In this document: one piece after another, positions 1-12,369 of the stretch
How positions within the stretch are numbered: the first letter of the stretch is position 1
Layout: each line of letters starts with the position of its first letter
Source of the DNA: Chamaecyparis obtusa
Lineage: Eukaryota > Streptophyta > Pinopsida > Cupressales > Cupressaceae
DNA: 64,000 nt
Direction: 5' to 3'
Assembly: GCA_027943335.1 (NCBI GenBank)
Contig: BSBK01000763.1
Location: 371,501 to 435,500, forward strand
Notes under the pieces: generated by a model
The model's input: the letters and a program-made list of their open reading frames with translations, nothing else
Told to the model about the DNA's origin: nothing
Databases searched by the model: none
Made by a program: the position numbers and the translations under genes

Positions 1-3000
1 GTGTTAGATTCATGAAGTTTTTAAATAGACACCTAAATGATGGAAATGAAGAGCCAATGTGACATACAATGACAATATTTTGGTGACCTTTATGAGATGA
101 TTACACATTAATCATAGATTCACTAGATTTATCACTCCATTAAGGGATGGAGTTGTTATAAGCTTTATAATAGCGAAGAGAGAAAAACCCTAATTGAAAA
201 TGCCTTTAAAGCACAAGCAAAGAAAAAAGTGACATGTGCAAACAACACTTGGAGGTAAACAAGACAACTAGAGCCGTATAATCTCCTAATGAGAAGTTAA
301 AGAGTGCAACAACAAATATTTGCAACAATATGTATATGGCTTGTACATTAACCTCAAAAACTGTAAGGAAATTAAGATAGTGAAACAACATCCTGCACTA
401 ATCTTGAGAGGAGCGTTATGTAAAAGCTTTCTCAAATCTTTACAATAGCTATGAAAACTTAACATATATAAACATAAATAGCATGCATACCACAACACAA
501 TGATTAATGTGAAAAAAACCCTTTTGGGAGAAAAACCCCACACTCCAAAAAACAATCCAATATATTATTCATAAATTAACAACATATTACAATATGCTTG
601 AAAATCAAGCTTCTCATTGGATTATAACCAAGCAGAGGACCCAAAGGTAACTCAATAGTTATCAAACCTTTTTACAAAACATCTATCTCACACACCTAAT
701 ATATAGGAGATACAATATATTAAACCATCAAAGGGTATCAAAAAACCTTGGGCTAAAAGAAACCCGCAAAGTGGCTCTCAACTTTTCTCCAATCAAAGAT
801 TCCCTATGATGTGTCAAAACACACACCAATATGTGTAAGTCACTTTTATAGCTTAGTTATGTGTTCAACGCATTTTTACATTTCCTATTTTAGGGGACCC
901 AACTTCTAGAGGCTATAACTTTTAAACTAAGCGTCGATTGAGAAATCATTTGAAGCATCAAAAAGAATGTGACATGCTCTATCAAGTTAGAATTAGCTGC
1001 ACCAATTATGGATAATTTCAAGCCGTATAAGAACTTCTAAGGTCTTCAAAATTATCTTTGTAAAATTTTATAGATAATTTAAAAAATAGAAATTTAATAT
1101 CTTCAAATTAAGACATGATCTTGCAACAAAAATTCATTAGAACTCTCATGTAGCCTATTTTAAGCTTTGGGAAAAGTTTAGGAAAACTATATGCTCAAAT
1201 GTAAACTTATTAAATAAATAGTAATTGTAGATGCTATCTACCCTAGTCAAGTCGATGCGACATTCGACTTTTCTCTTAAGGCTTCAACTCTTTGAGTCAC
1301 ATCTACTCTTCTTTGGCATTCCTTTTGTTCCACATGCATCATCCTTCTCTTGTTAGGCTCAAGAGCTACATATTCCACATGTCATGCAAGTGCTTCTCCT
1401 CTTGAGATCATGAGAGGTTCTCCCTTTGCGATGCACTGTGCTAATGTGTGGTAACTTCCATAGTATTTCGATGTTGTCATAGGTCTTGCATCTATCCTTC
1501 TTGGGAAAGATTTGGCTGGTTTCCATGTGTACCCTCCATGCTTGCAATAATTTCTTTCCTTCACCGTGTTGTTCTACTTGTAGTGGTTCAACATGTATAG
1601 ATCAATTTCATGTTGTGCTAGCACTCTCTCCTTCCCCTATTTGAAAATTCTTGTGGTTTTCTGCTAGGTGTTCCCCACTCATTCAAAGTTTAAGGTCCCC
1701 TATGTAGGTGGATTTTTCTCTATGCATTGTGTGTCCCTCTTCTTCCCCCAATAAAAATAATTTTCTACTCGTGTTTGGAATTGGTCTCTAGGTATGATGT
1801 CAATAGTGACATAGTGGGCATGTGTTGATGAAGTAATGAGTGTAACAAACTACCATGCCATGTTAAAAAATGTCCATCATTTTTCCCATAGAGATGGAGA
1901 AAGTAGGGGAATCTTGTATGTTAGGAATATTCTTCTTTCTTCATGGTTGTGAAGAGTATTTAACAATGATATCTTCCCTTGTTCATGAGGTTCGAAAAGT
2001 ATGATATTTGGAAGCACTCAAACTTTTGTAGCTAAAACTATCCTCTTGAAAAGAGAACTAGAACTACAAAACTACATGCAAATGTATTTTTATAACTATT
2101 AGGAGCATTGACTTGACAAACCTCTATATGATGCTCCATTCTTAATAGAAATACATGTATTAGACTATGTATGTTGGAATCTATTGTGTACTTTCTTCTA
2201 TTGTGTAATATGCATACTTTGTGTAATGAAATGAGTCTATTTACTTCTCTCCTAGTTATTCAATCTTTTGTGTTTATGATTTTATCTATGAAGAATGTAA
2301 TTATGCTATAGACTCTTTCATCTCTTGTTAGGTAGAGATCATAAACTTTTCATTGTGGCACATCACCTTACCATAGCGTGCTTTACTTTCCTCTTTCCAT
2401 TTACTCCCCCATTTACAAAGAACCTACTTTTAAAATTCTGAAGGTCATTTCACATAACACACTTGGTCCCACAACTGTGAAATATGTGGTCTACCCTCAA
2501 AATAAGCCTAACAACTTTAGAGGTCATCAACTTTTTGGTATGGTCAGTGAGATTGTATGCAATTCACAATATTGTTAGGTTCAACGCAAGTTTAGGTGCA
2601 TCTCGATTGTAAGGAATCCATCCTTCTCTAGAGATTTGGCCTTACATGCACAAACCCCACACTTGGAGGTTGTCTAATTTTTTTGCACGCTTGGTGGGAT
2701 AAGATTTCAAGTTTTTTCAAGAAGACCTGCTAGTTGGATGGTGTCAAACAAATAATTGTAACAATTATGTTGAGGAATTAGTGCTACTCTTAGCATTATG
2801 GAATCCAAGAGGATCACACTCTAGCACTTAGCGACCCCATCTCTATATTTTGGTTCTCAATACAAATTTCTACAATTCATGTCCAAAATACAAACAAGGG
2901 CATCTTCTAGAGGTGATTTTTAGTATACCCAACTTTTATTTCCAAGATATAGAAGAATAAGAAGTAGACTTTCATTATCACTAGTAAGGTGTACATAAAC

Positions 3001-3150
3001 AATTGCTCCATCCCATATATCTCTTCTTACTCTAGTTAACATACCACAACCTAAGATTACATCCACTCATTTGAATAGACCATTATTGCACATGGATATC
3101 CCTAGGAATAAACTTTTTTCTACCTTCAATAGTTGCAATCCTATCATATT
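1..3150. other. Unassigned AT-rich DNA, probable old repeat relics
   Basis: No reading frame here is convincing; the short ORFs lack recognisable domains. The stretch around 500-820 has the style of a plant LTR leader, with lines such as GGGAGAAAAACCCCACACTCC. The stretch around 1,240-1,790 is pyrimidine-rich and unassigned. No paired LTR, TIR or target duplication was found. Probably ancient retrotransposon debris, but this is inference. Confidence 0.3.
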
Positions 3151-3161
3151 GACCCAAAGGT

Positions 3162-3817
3162 ATGATGTTTCCAGTGTCTACACTAAAGAGTTTACCATAC
3201 TTCACTAGTGAAACTTCAATTTCCCCCATAGAGAATATTCAAGAATTTTCAAATTTCTACAACATTCATGATATCACAGAGGATGATGTTATTGTTGGAC
3301 TTTTGGCCTCATCACTAAAAGGAAAATTATTGCATTGGTACAAAGGATTATCACACAACTCTATCCATAATTGGGATGAGTTAGGTGAAACGTTTTGCAA
3401 ATATTTTAAAGCAAAAGTGATCATTTATCACTTTTAGAACAATTGACCACAATCAAAAGAGCACCCCATGAGTACATGAAAAACTTCAACTATAGATTTC
3501 ATAAAACATGGGATAGAATTCCTACTTTGGTGAATCCCTCTCTTGGTAATGTTTTCTTGAATTATCTCAGAGCTTTTAATTGTGATATAGCCCAACAAAT
3601 ACAAAAAATGGGTGGAGACAGTCTACCAAATGATTATGATATAGCCATCATGGAAGAAAATTGTCTAATACAAGCTAAGAAGCTTGATCCAAGGCCTATG
3701 ATGCCTTTGTTTCCAGAGATGCCCACTCATCAAATTGTTGTGGCTTCCATTATAGTAGTGTCTATTGGTCAACCTTTCATTGTTGCTCCATCAAATTCTA
3801 CATCTTTAAGTAAATAG
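3162..3817 (+). pseudogene. Gypsy-1 gag remnant (retrotransposon gag domain), frameshifted
   Basis: Two adjacent frames, 3,162-3,437 and 3,443-3,817, together read as a Ty3/gypsy capsid domain. The first has the typical SLKGKLLHWYKGL block followed by W-DELGETFCKYF; the second continues with YMKNFNYRFHKTWDRIP. The frame changes at about 3,435, where a stop after the F-rich end is followed by a +1 frame that still fits the family. The protein would form the capsid of virus-like particles. It precedes a protease relic at 4,789 in the same orientation, as in gypsy elements. Neither LTR was found and the start is uncertain. The family assignment is fairly secure; the exact clade is not. Confidence 0.7.
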
Positions 3818-4788
3818 ATTGAAATAATGATTGATACCATGATAAAGGAGCACCAAACCATGATGCAGAGGATGCAAGGCCTAGATCTTGGTGAAGCAAT
3901 ACTTTGGTCATCAAATGAAAAATGTTGGGAAAAAGGTGGTGATGCTAGGAAGGAAATAGGTTCAAGGAGGTTGACCTTTTTAGTCTCCTAATCATAATTA
4001 TCATCTGAATAAGAAATTATGTCAAGGGTAGGGTTCATGGAGCTAGAATAAGCCTTTCAATAATGATTCTCTTACAACTAAAAATAAAGTGAAAACACTT
4101 GTCCCAACACAAAACAATCTTTCTCAAGAGCAAGAGTGGTACTAACATTACAATCAGCCTCATGATTAGGGTGCATGCCAAAGAGGAGAATTTTCTTAAG
4201 CTCTTACTATGTAAGAGGAACCAACAACTTTAGGGAAGAAATATGATGTAAATCAATACAATGGTGGATATCAAGATCATTTGCAAGAGGATTATACATT
4301 TATGAATCACTAGTAAGAATAGGGTTGTGGTGTCAATCATGAAGGAAATGTTGTTGTTGCACATAACACTAGAGGAAAAAGGAGGGTAGTAGAGAATGTT
4401 TCACCCTCTATAGAAGCTCAAGCTTCAACTACCCAAGGAGTCACACATACAAAAATATTAAGGACACTAGAAATGGTTGCTACCCTTGGCTCAAGTCATA
4501 ATATGAATTAGAGTAGCCAAAAGCCAGAGGGGCCCAAGGCTCCTCCAATATCAAAGTCTAAACATGTAGTTGCTAAGGATTCTTTTAAGTTAGTAAATAT
4601 CCCCTTCAACATAGTAGAAAAAATGAAAGGGACTAACATCAATGTTCCTATGTGGGATGTCCTCTCAATGCCACCTCAGAGAGAATTGTTGCAAGACGAG
4701 CTAAAAATTATGAACAAATTAGAATCCTCAACTACAACTAGCCTAGTACAACCCAACTAGCCTAGTACAACCCAAGGAAGAGGATAAT
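3818..4788 (+). pseudogene. Gypsy-1 gag C-terminus and gag-protease linker, degenerate
   Basis: Several stops break this stretch, but from about 4,560 to 4,690 one frame reads KLVNIPFNIVEKMKG followed by a PPQRELL block. That resembles the conserved segment just before the protease in many plant gypsy polyproteins. A 19-base unit containing CCTAGTACAACCC is tandemly doubled at about 4,738-4,775. No zinc knuckle is recognisable. It links the gag remnant to the protease remnant in a single decayed element. Confidence 0.5.
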
Positions 4789-5380
4789 GTGAGTAAGAAA
4801 ATAAAACCACCTTCTTTTTATCTCTATTTACTTATACAAGATGAATTAGTTCACAATTGCATGATAGATTTAGGTGTTAGTACCTCAGTCATGCCCAAGA
4901 GGGTTTTTGATCTTCCAAACATAAAATGTGAACTTGTGACTAAGGGAGTTGTCCAAATAGATGGTATTTCTATAGAGACAATAGGGGTATTAAAAGATCT
5001 AGAATTGGCCTTGCATTCATGTCTTGGATGCATTTTCCTACAAGACATATAAGTCATAGACCTCCATGCACACTTTTCCATCTACTTGTATAGGGATTTC
5101 ATTTCCAAAATAGGTGGGTTTATAGCCTCTGATTGGTCTCACATGTTTTTTATAACTAGATATGGTACAAAATATTCTATAGATTTAGAAACCTTAGCCA
5201 TAAAACATGTAGAGTCTTACATGATTAATCCTGAAAGCATGAATTGAATTTTTTTTGATGAGGAAGAGGGTATGATCCATGAGTCCAATACCCTTGTTTA
5301 AGATGTTCTAGATCTGATTTCGGATGAGTGGGATACAAAGAATAATGAACTAGATGTTAGGAATAGTCCCAAGAGATAAC
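4789..5380 (+). pseudogene. Gypsy-1 aspartic protease remnant with lost active site
   Basis: The frame 4,789-5,052 (87 aa) reads as a retropepsin: NCMIDLGVSTSVMPKRVFD stands where the family has D-[ST]-G-A-[ST]. The catalytic DSG has become DLG, so this copy could not cleave a polyprotein. Similarity to the region between protease and reverse transcriptase continues, with stops, to about 5,380, where it ends abruptly at the Copia-1 LTR. No reverse transcriptase or integrase of this element is present in the window. The missing 3' part was probably deleted, since no continuation was found after Copia-1. Confidence 0.65.
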
Positions 5381-5393
5381 TGAGCGGCGCGCG

Positions 5394-5436
<43 letters not shown>

Positions 5437-6687
5437 GAATCGGTTATCTACAAGAATCAATTCTTTATCCAATTAAGTATATAAGAATATTAAGCATAAA
5501 CACAATGAAAGAAAACTTAACACAACACCACAATTTTGGTTACGGGGATACCCAAATAGGTAAAAACCCCGGTGGGAATTGATACCCACTAAGAACTGCA
5601 CTAGTGTATTATGATCCCTATTAGAAGATCTTACAACCCCACAAAGAAATTCAATAAGTATAGTGACCTAGTCAAGGGTCGGACCCTATTAGGAGTCTTT
5701 TACAATTAACCCCGTTAGGGGTGAGGATGCACTGTCTGAGAGCACACTGCTCAAAGGGGTGAAGGCTGCAACCTTCTATTTAAGAGATACACACTATATC
5801 TGGATCTTGGTGAGCTGCGCGTAGACATGCTATCTTGATTAGTTCCAATGAATAGCATATAATCTCTACTATGTCACATAGACCTTCTACTGATGGCTCA
5901 ATACTTCACACTCTCTGCTCTGCTCTTGTCTTTCAACTATTAGCCATGCCTAGAAATCACAAATGACTGCCTATAAGTATCTTTCCTCTAAATGATATAA
6001 TCAAGTCACCCTGTTAGAACCACCTTGAAATCATATTAGAGAAATAATAAAACACTCCAATAACATCTTTTTCGGCTCTACTAAGAATGCAACATGAACT
6101 GGGACCTGTCTAACTCAATATGAGTGAACACGTTACTTCACATTGTCGGCTCCACCAAATTAACTGATACTTTCTCCTCATGCTGAATTATGTCATGTGC
6201 TCTTAACCAAACATTCTTAACTCTCCAACCAACACTGATCCAAGTGCGAATACCAAAATGATAGGCACAACTACTTTACCAGTATAATCTCTGTCAGCTC
6301 CTTTGGATAAACTTAGGAAATTGTGACTGTCAATTGTGAACATCATAACTTAACTTCTACTTCATATTAGACTCTGCATCCATGAAAATAGCTTCATACA
6401 TATATCTACATCATACATATAAACACGCAAGGCTCCATGATAACCGCACTATGAATCTCATACCGATCTCTGATTGTAATTCTATTAGGAATACTTGCTG
6501 ACACAACTGCTACATAACTGTCTGCACTAATAATCAACCTCTGCTTCCATGATATAATGGTGATAACATATCCATGCAATATATTCTCAAGGATCACTAC
6601 TTAAGACTTCCACGCATGCTTCTTACCATATGTTGTCATCAGTGACAAGCATATAGTCAACACTGACTTGCTGGCAAATCTCCAACA
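5381..6687 (-). repeat. Copia-1 3' LTR
   Basis: On the - strand the LTR begins TGTTGGAGATTTGCCAG at 6,687, directly after a polypurine tract, and runs to about 5,381, where the + strand begins TGAGCGG. It is about 1.3 kb, long for copia, and carries a G-tract. The 6,687 end is secure because of the PPT and the TG; the 5,381 end is a guess based on a TG/CA-type terminus and the end of Gypsy-1 similarity. No second copy lies in the window. Confidence 0.65.
5395..5434. repeat. Homopolymer of 40 G
   Basis: An uninterrupted run of 40 G follows GCGGCGCGCGC. It lies near the outer end of the Copia-1 LTR, where the related LARD-1 LTR has a short GGGGTGAATC. It is therefore probably an expansion of a G-tract normal to this LTR type, or an assembly or sequencing artefact. 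Confidence 0.95.
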
Positions 6688-6702
6688 ATCTCCCCCTTTA
6701 GC
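6688..6702 (-). other. Copia-1 polypurine tract
   Basis: On the - strand TAAAGGGGGAGAT stands immediately before the LTR start TGTTGGAG. This is the expected site for plus-strand priming. Similar C-rich + strand copies (ACTCCCCC, ACTCCCCCTTT) recur at about 6,785-6,945, so the tract region looks locally duplicated. Confidence 0.8.
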
Positions 6703-7053
6703 ATTGATGGAAACATATGGAATGAAAAACACCATCAATCCAAATGCCCAATTCTTTTATAACATTCTCCATTTCCTCAACAAAACTCCCCCAAGGAAGT
6801 ATCCTCCAACAGCTGCAATATTCTTCAATATTCTCCATTTCCTCAACTGTACTGCTTCCCATGACTATATTTTTACTCCCCCTTTCTACTTGTACTATAT
6901 ATTCCTTCTTTTTATATTTTTCATGACTATATACTACTCCCCCTTTGACATCAATGGAAAAGGGCGCTAAAAACATTAAGCATCGGTACTACTCCTGAGG
7001 TAGAGTAGTCAACCTTTGATCAGTCATTGAGGACTGATGCACTCCTACTATCT
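6703..7053 (-). other. Copia-1 spacer between pol and PPT
   Basis: This holds no gene. ATTCTCCATTTCCTCAAC occurs twice, at about 6,763 and 6,832, and PPT-like C-rich strings recur, which suggests small tandem duplications. Short ORFs here are incidental. Confidence 0.5.
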
Positions 7054-10000
7054 CTAATCAGATTCAAGGAAGGGAATTACTCCTAGCTTCTCCCTGAGAT
7101 ACTCAAAAGTATCCCTAGGCAAAGGCTTTGTGAATATGTCTTCTAGCTGATATTTTGTACTCACATAGTCCATGATTACTTCTTTCTCTACTACTTTCTC
7201 TCTTAGGAAGTGATATTTTATCTCAATATGTTTTGTCTTTGCATGCATTATAGGGTTTTTTGACATATTGATAGTGCTAGTGTTATCACAATGAATAACA
7301 ATAGGGTAGTCAATCTGAATACCAAAATATTTTATCATCTACTTGATCCACACAATTGTAAAACAATTTAATGCTGCTACTACATACTCTGCTTTTGCTT
7401 TTGACTGAGAGATACAATTCTGCTTTTTACTTGTCCAAGTAACAAGTCTATCTCCAAGGAATACAACTCCTCCAGAGGTACTCTTTCTATCATCCACGCA
7501 TCCTGCCCAATCTGCATCTATATATACATGAAGCTTTACATTCTCTGAATTAGGATACCATAAACCATAGTCTAAGGTTCCATTCAAGTATCTGAATATT
7601 CTTTTTACTGCCATGAGATGACTTTTCTTAGGTTCTGCTAAAAATATTCCAACAATACCAACTGCATTGGAAATGTTTGGTTTGGTTTGAGTAAGATATA
7701 TAAGTTTACCAATCATAGACTTATACAAGGTTATGTCTACTACTGGTGAATCATCTTCTTTTGAAAGCTTGCATCCTTTTATCATAGGGGTACTTACTGG
7801 CTTGCAATCATCCATCTTGAATGTCTTCAAGATCTCTTTCACATACTTAGTCTAATTTATGAATATACCTTTGTCTGTCTGCTGCACATTCAATCCCAAA
7901 AAAGTACTTGATAGGACTAATCATGCTCATTTCAAATTTACTTTGCATCTCCTTAGCAAATTCTGCACTAAGCTTATCATTACCACCAAATATAATGTCA
8001 TCAAAAAATATAGCAGCTAACAATAGTCCATCAGATGTCTCTCTTATGATTAAGTTACAATCTGATGCTCCTTTCTTGAATCCAATCTTAGTTAAGTAAC
8101 CATCAAGTCTTTCATACCATTCTCTAGGGGCTTGCTTAAGTCCATAGAGGGCTTTCTTCAATCTGCATACCATATCAAGTTTGTCTGATAAAGTAAATCC
8201 TTCTAGCTACTCAATGTATACTTCATCCTTCAACTCTCCATTCATGAATGTTGACTTAACATCCATCTGGTATACCTTAAAGTTTTTGAATGTAGCATAA
8301 GCTAGAAACAACTTTATGGCTTCCAACCTTCTTACAAGGGCAAATGTATCTGAATAATCAATTCCTTCTCTTTGCGCATATCCTTTACATACTAGTCTTG
8401 CTTTGTTTCTTACCATTGTTCCATCTTCATTCGTCTTATTTTTGAATATACATTTTTTTCCTATTACATTCTTATCACTAGGCCTAGGGACCAATTCCCA
8501 TGTGTCATTCTTAATTATCTGATCTAGCTCTTCTTTCATTGCTTCATGCCAATTTGAATCATTACATGCATCTTCAACACTTAAGGGTTCAATCTGTGAT
8601 AGTAAACATACCTCTTCATTTGATGTGGAACTTTTTTCTTTTGATCTTGTCATGGATTTTCTGCTCTTATGTCCAATGATGTTTTCCTTTGAATGATATC
8701 TATATGTGAATTTAGGAACATTAGGTGTGAATTTCTCATCTGCCTTTTGTGTTTCTTCTTCACTTGTTTCAGGGTCATTGAATAGAACATCTATGCTGTC
8801 AAACATAACTTCAACAACTGCTTCACTACTGGTAGGTCTAGGTTCTTCTTCAATCATAGGTGCATAATCATGGTATCTCTCTTGAATCATAAACTTCTCA
8901 TCAATCTTAACACGAGAACTTTCAATGATCTTCTTTAATCTTAGATTAAAACATATATAAGCTTTGCTTTTAGTAGAGTAACCAAGAAAAATACCTTCAT
9001 CACTTCTTGCATCAAACTTGCCAATTGATTCATCTCTCTTGATGTAGGACTTGCTTCCAAAGATTCTAAAGTATTTTACTGTAGGTACATTCCAAAACCA
9101 TAGCTCATAAGGTGTTTTGTCTGCACCTAGTCTTAATTGAATTCTATTGATAGTATAGATTGCAGTATTGACCACATCTCTCCAATATGTGTGTGCAACC
9201 TTTCCTTCAATCATGATGGTGCACGGTGTGTCAAGAATGATCCTATTCCTTCTCTCTACAATTCCATTATGTTGAGGGGTTCTAGGGGCACTTAGCTGTC
9301 TCTTTATCCCATGTTCTTCGCAGTACTCATAAAATCTGTCAGAGGTGAATTCTCCTCCTCTATCTGATCTCAAACATTTAATCTTCAATCCAGACTCATT
9401 TTCAACCTTAGCTTTGAATATTTTGAACTTGTCAAATGCTTCTGATTTGTCCTTTAAGAACGCAACCCACATAATTCTAGAATAATCATCAACAAACAAA
9501 ATGAAATACCTTTCACCATAGTATGATCTTGTTTGAGTTGGTCCACATAGGTCTGTATGTATTAGATCCAACTTGTTCTCTGCCGAATTATGCTTTCTTC
9601 TAAATGAATTCCTTACGTGCTTTCCCATCACACATTCCCTACATATTGCATTAACTGGTTTTGCAATGCTAGGAAGATCTCTTACTGCCTTTATATTACT
9701 TATCTTTACTATGTTATCAAAATTGATATGACATAGTCTTTTATGCCATAACCAACTGTCATCTACTTTAGCAACAAAACAACTTGCTTCAAGATTAAGT
9801 TGAAAAACATTACCTTTAGTCTTTGAACCTGATGCAATAATTTCTCCTTCTTTGTTATTAATGATGTATTTGTTATCTTTGAACTCCAACCGGTAACCTT
9901 TGTCAGGCAATTGTCCAACACTTAGTAGGTTATGCTGCAAAACATCAACATATAGAACATCATCAGTGCTGTTCTTTCTATCCAGGGTGATGGCTCCTCT

Positions 10001-10258
10001 ACCAATGATAGGTTTAGGAGTGTTGTCTCCAAATATAACCATGCCTCCTTTGTATCTATCCAAATGTACAAATCTATCTTTGTCTCCTGTCATGTGGTGT
10101 GAGCAACCACTGTCAATGATCCAATCTATCCTGATGTTAGCTTGTAAAATCAGTGCTAACTCTTGTGCATTCTTTTCATCTTCAAGAGAAATGAATCCAA
10201 TTTCATCCTCTGCCCAATTCTTCATCTGATACTCCATCTCCAGCATAGTAACATTCAT
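7054..10258 (-). pseudogene. Copia-1 pol: protease, integrase, reverse transcriptase, RNase H (broken)
   Basis: Four consecutive - strand frames (10,258-8,207; 8,173-7,847; 7,842-7,339; 7,338-7,054) make one Ty1/copia pol. In the first (683 aa) the protease site [13 protein letters not shown] has its DSG at residues 49-51. A GAG-pre-integrase block has LWHKRLCHI near 170 and C-x2-C at 205-208. The integrase core shows D235, D298 and E334 with the usual 35-residue spacing. The RT start reads [14 protein letters not shown]. Later frames hold [19 protein letters not shown], the RT active-site region FFDDIIF in place of YVDD, and RNase H with DADWAGC and STSGG. Breaks are a TAG at 8,207, a frameshift and stop near 7,849, and a TAG at about 7,339. 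Gag is missing: the frame opens just before the protease. The family resembles SIRE-type copia, with moderate certainty. Confidence 0.9.
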
Positions 10259-10639
10259 TTGTATACTTAGTCAATCATTCCAAGATGAGGAAAACATACA
10301 ACTAGTTCAACAAGCTAGTTAATGGCTTTGTTTGATCTTTTTTTGTAAATATTTGTACATAGTAGGTTAGATGTTTTTTATTTCCAAGAAGTGCATGAGA
10401 ATAGCTATGCCCCCAGATATGACAAGTTTTGATACTCCATTCAGGTTTCATATTTTCATTAGGTTATAGGTGGTCATATCTATCATGTTTCAGCATTGTG
10501 ACTCCATGCCAATGGATTGCTTCATGCCACTGATCATATGCTTAGAAGGAAAGCATCCCCTTTTGACTCACTTGAAATTTTGGCCATTGTTTCCAACACT
10601 AGCCCATTGCAGGTATCAAATTTGAGAGATCCTTGGGTA
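10259..10639. other. Junction DNA beyond truncated Copia-1
   Basis: No gag, PBS or 5' LTR of Copia-1 follows the pol frame, so the element ends here by truncation. The sequence up to about 10,640 matches nothing else I recognised in the window. Confidence 0.4.
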
Positions 10640-11988
10640 TGTGTAGGATCATGGTATGCCAAACTAGGCACTTAAGTGTCAATGAAAATTAAAAAATTAG
10701 GGTTAGGTAAGTTGACGTAAAAATTTGAATAAGTTATAAATATTATATAAAAATGTGTAAGAAGAGAATATGTAAAAAATTGAATGTAGTTTCTAAGCTA
10801 CTATCCCTTTTTTGAAAAAAAATTAATCTATATGGTGAAAATTTTAGATTTCAATGCAATACTATGAAAATTTCAGAAAAAGATAAGAAGTAGGTGTACG
10901 TCTGACCATCTTAAACATAATCATATGATAATATTTTTTTACAAGATTACATATATAAGTAGTAGACTCATTTCCATATGTGACACATTTTTTAAAAAAA
11001 AATGTTTCAAAGTAAGTAATTAATTATTATTTTTCTGCTATAATTTTTCCAGAATATAAAAACTCCCATGTGTGACCACCTTAACTTAGTCTAAACTTCT
11101 TCAAATTGAAAACTTTTTTATTTTTTATTATAGTAGGTGAAGCATAGAATGTGAAACATATTTCTCATTTAAAAAATGTTATACTGTTTGAAAGTTATAG
11201 CTATTTTTTGATCAGTCTATCAATTAGGACTTTAGGGGTAGCTCAATTAGAAAATAAATGATAATTACTTATTCAACTCAAAATTTGACAACAATTATAT
11301 TGATGGACAAATGATAATATCCTTAAGAAACCCTTTTCATTTTATCAAATTCAGGCGAAAAAAAAGTCATTAGCTTTACATTAAATCAAAGTCTGGAGAT
11401 TGGAGGAAATATGGAAAACATATTTTTTGGGTTGACCATCTAGGTTTGGCATCCCAAAGCCAAAACTCGAGGGAAATCCTGAAGAAAATCCTTAGTTGTA
11501 TTAGAGGTATCGGGTTCCTGATATGTATTGAGTATTTGATCCAAATCAGATACCCGTTCCAAATAAGAAACCTGATCCAAATCAGACACCCATTTTGAAA
11601 AATTAAAAAATAGATTTTTAGTAAAATGGGCATAACTTTTGCATTTCTTATCAAAATTCTAGTTGTTTACATGCATTGGAAAGGTGATTATGAGACCTAA
11701 AATATGGATAAGGTAGTTTTGTTAGATTATATACCCAAAAATTAATTATAATCATTTGAAGTAAATACCTAATTTTGAAACTTGTAATAATCACAACTTT
11801 TGGATACAAAGTCATTCTTTTTTGGTTCAATTTTTCTCCCATAAGAATTGACATAGTTAAAAAGTGGTAAATAATATAAAAACTACATTTTATATACTAA
11901 TGAGATTAATTTTTTTCATAAATTATCATATAGGGTTTCCTTGTTGTCTTTGATCCTTTGTACACAATTTCCCAAGATGACCTAAGAG

Positions 11989-11990
<2 letters not shown>

Positions 11991-12045
<55 letters not shown>
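11991..12045. repeat. (CT)n microsatellite
   Basis: Uninterrupted TC dinucleotides. The paired right-arm position holds the imperfect GA-rich tract at about 21,762-21,870. Confidence 0.95.
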
Positions 12046-12048
<3 letters not shown>

Positions 12049-12213
12049 CATCTATCTCTAGCTCCCTATAGATATATATTCATGTCTACCTACATCTCAT
12101 TATCTCCATATCTCTTTTATTTTCATCTCTCCCTTCACATATCATAATAAATCAATTAGATAGAGGGGGGAAGGGAGATTGTGAGGGAGAAATGAGAAAG
12201 GGAAATGGGGGAG

Positions 12214-12216
<3 letters not shown>

Positions 12217-12281
<65 letters not shown>
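12217..12281. repeat. (GA)n microsatellite
   Basis: GA dinucleotides that mirror the CT tracts at 21,303-21,447 in the opposite arm of FB-1. Confidence 0.95.
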
Positions 12282-12285
<4 letters not shown>

Positions 12286-12369
12286 GGTGGAGGAAGGTGT
12301 GGGATGATGAGATGAGGGAGGGGAGAGAGTGAGATATAGGGGTAATTAAGGGGAGAGAGATGAGATGGA

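Larger units (their letters stand above)
10640..12369. repeat. FB-1 left inverted arm
   Basis: Pairs with the right arm, closely from about 11,500 to 12,370. The part at about 10,690-11,400 has no clear partner and may be an insertion in this arm or a loss from the other. It contains (CT)n at 11,991-12,045 and (GA)n at about 12,217-12,281. The short - strand ORFs at 11,376-11,854 have partners in the right arm and no domains, so they are arm sequence, not genes. Confidence 0.75.

Noticed and set aside
2660..2715. Possible decayed primer site (GCACGCTTGGTGGGATAAG) of Gypsy-1
   Set aside because: Similarity to TGGCGCC-type primer sites is too weak and no LTR end was found beside it.
7908..8099. 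+ strand ORF of 63 aa
   Set aside because: Antisense to Copia-1 reverse transcriptase.
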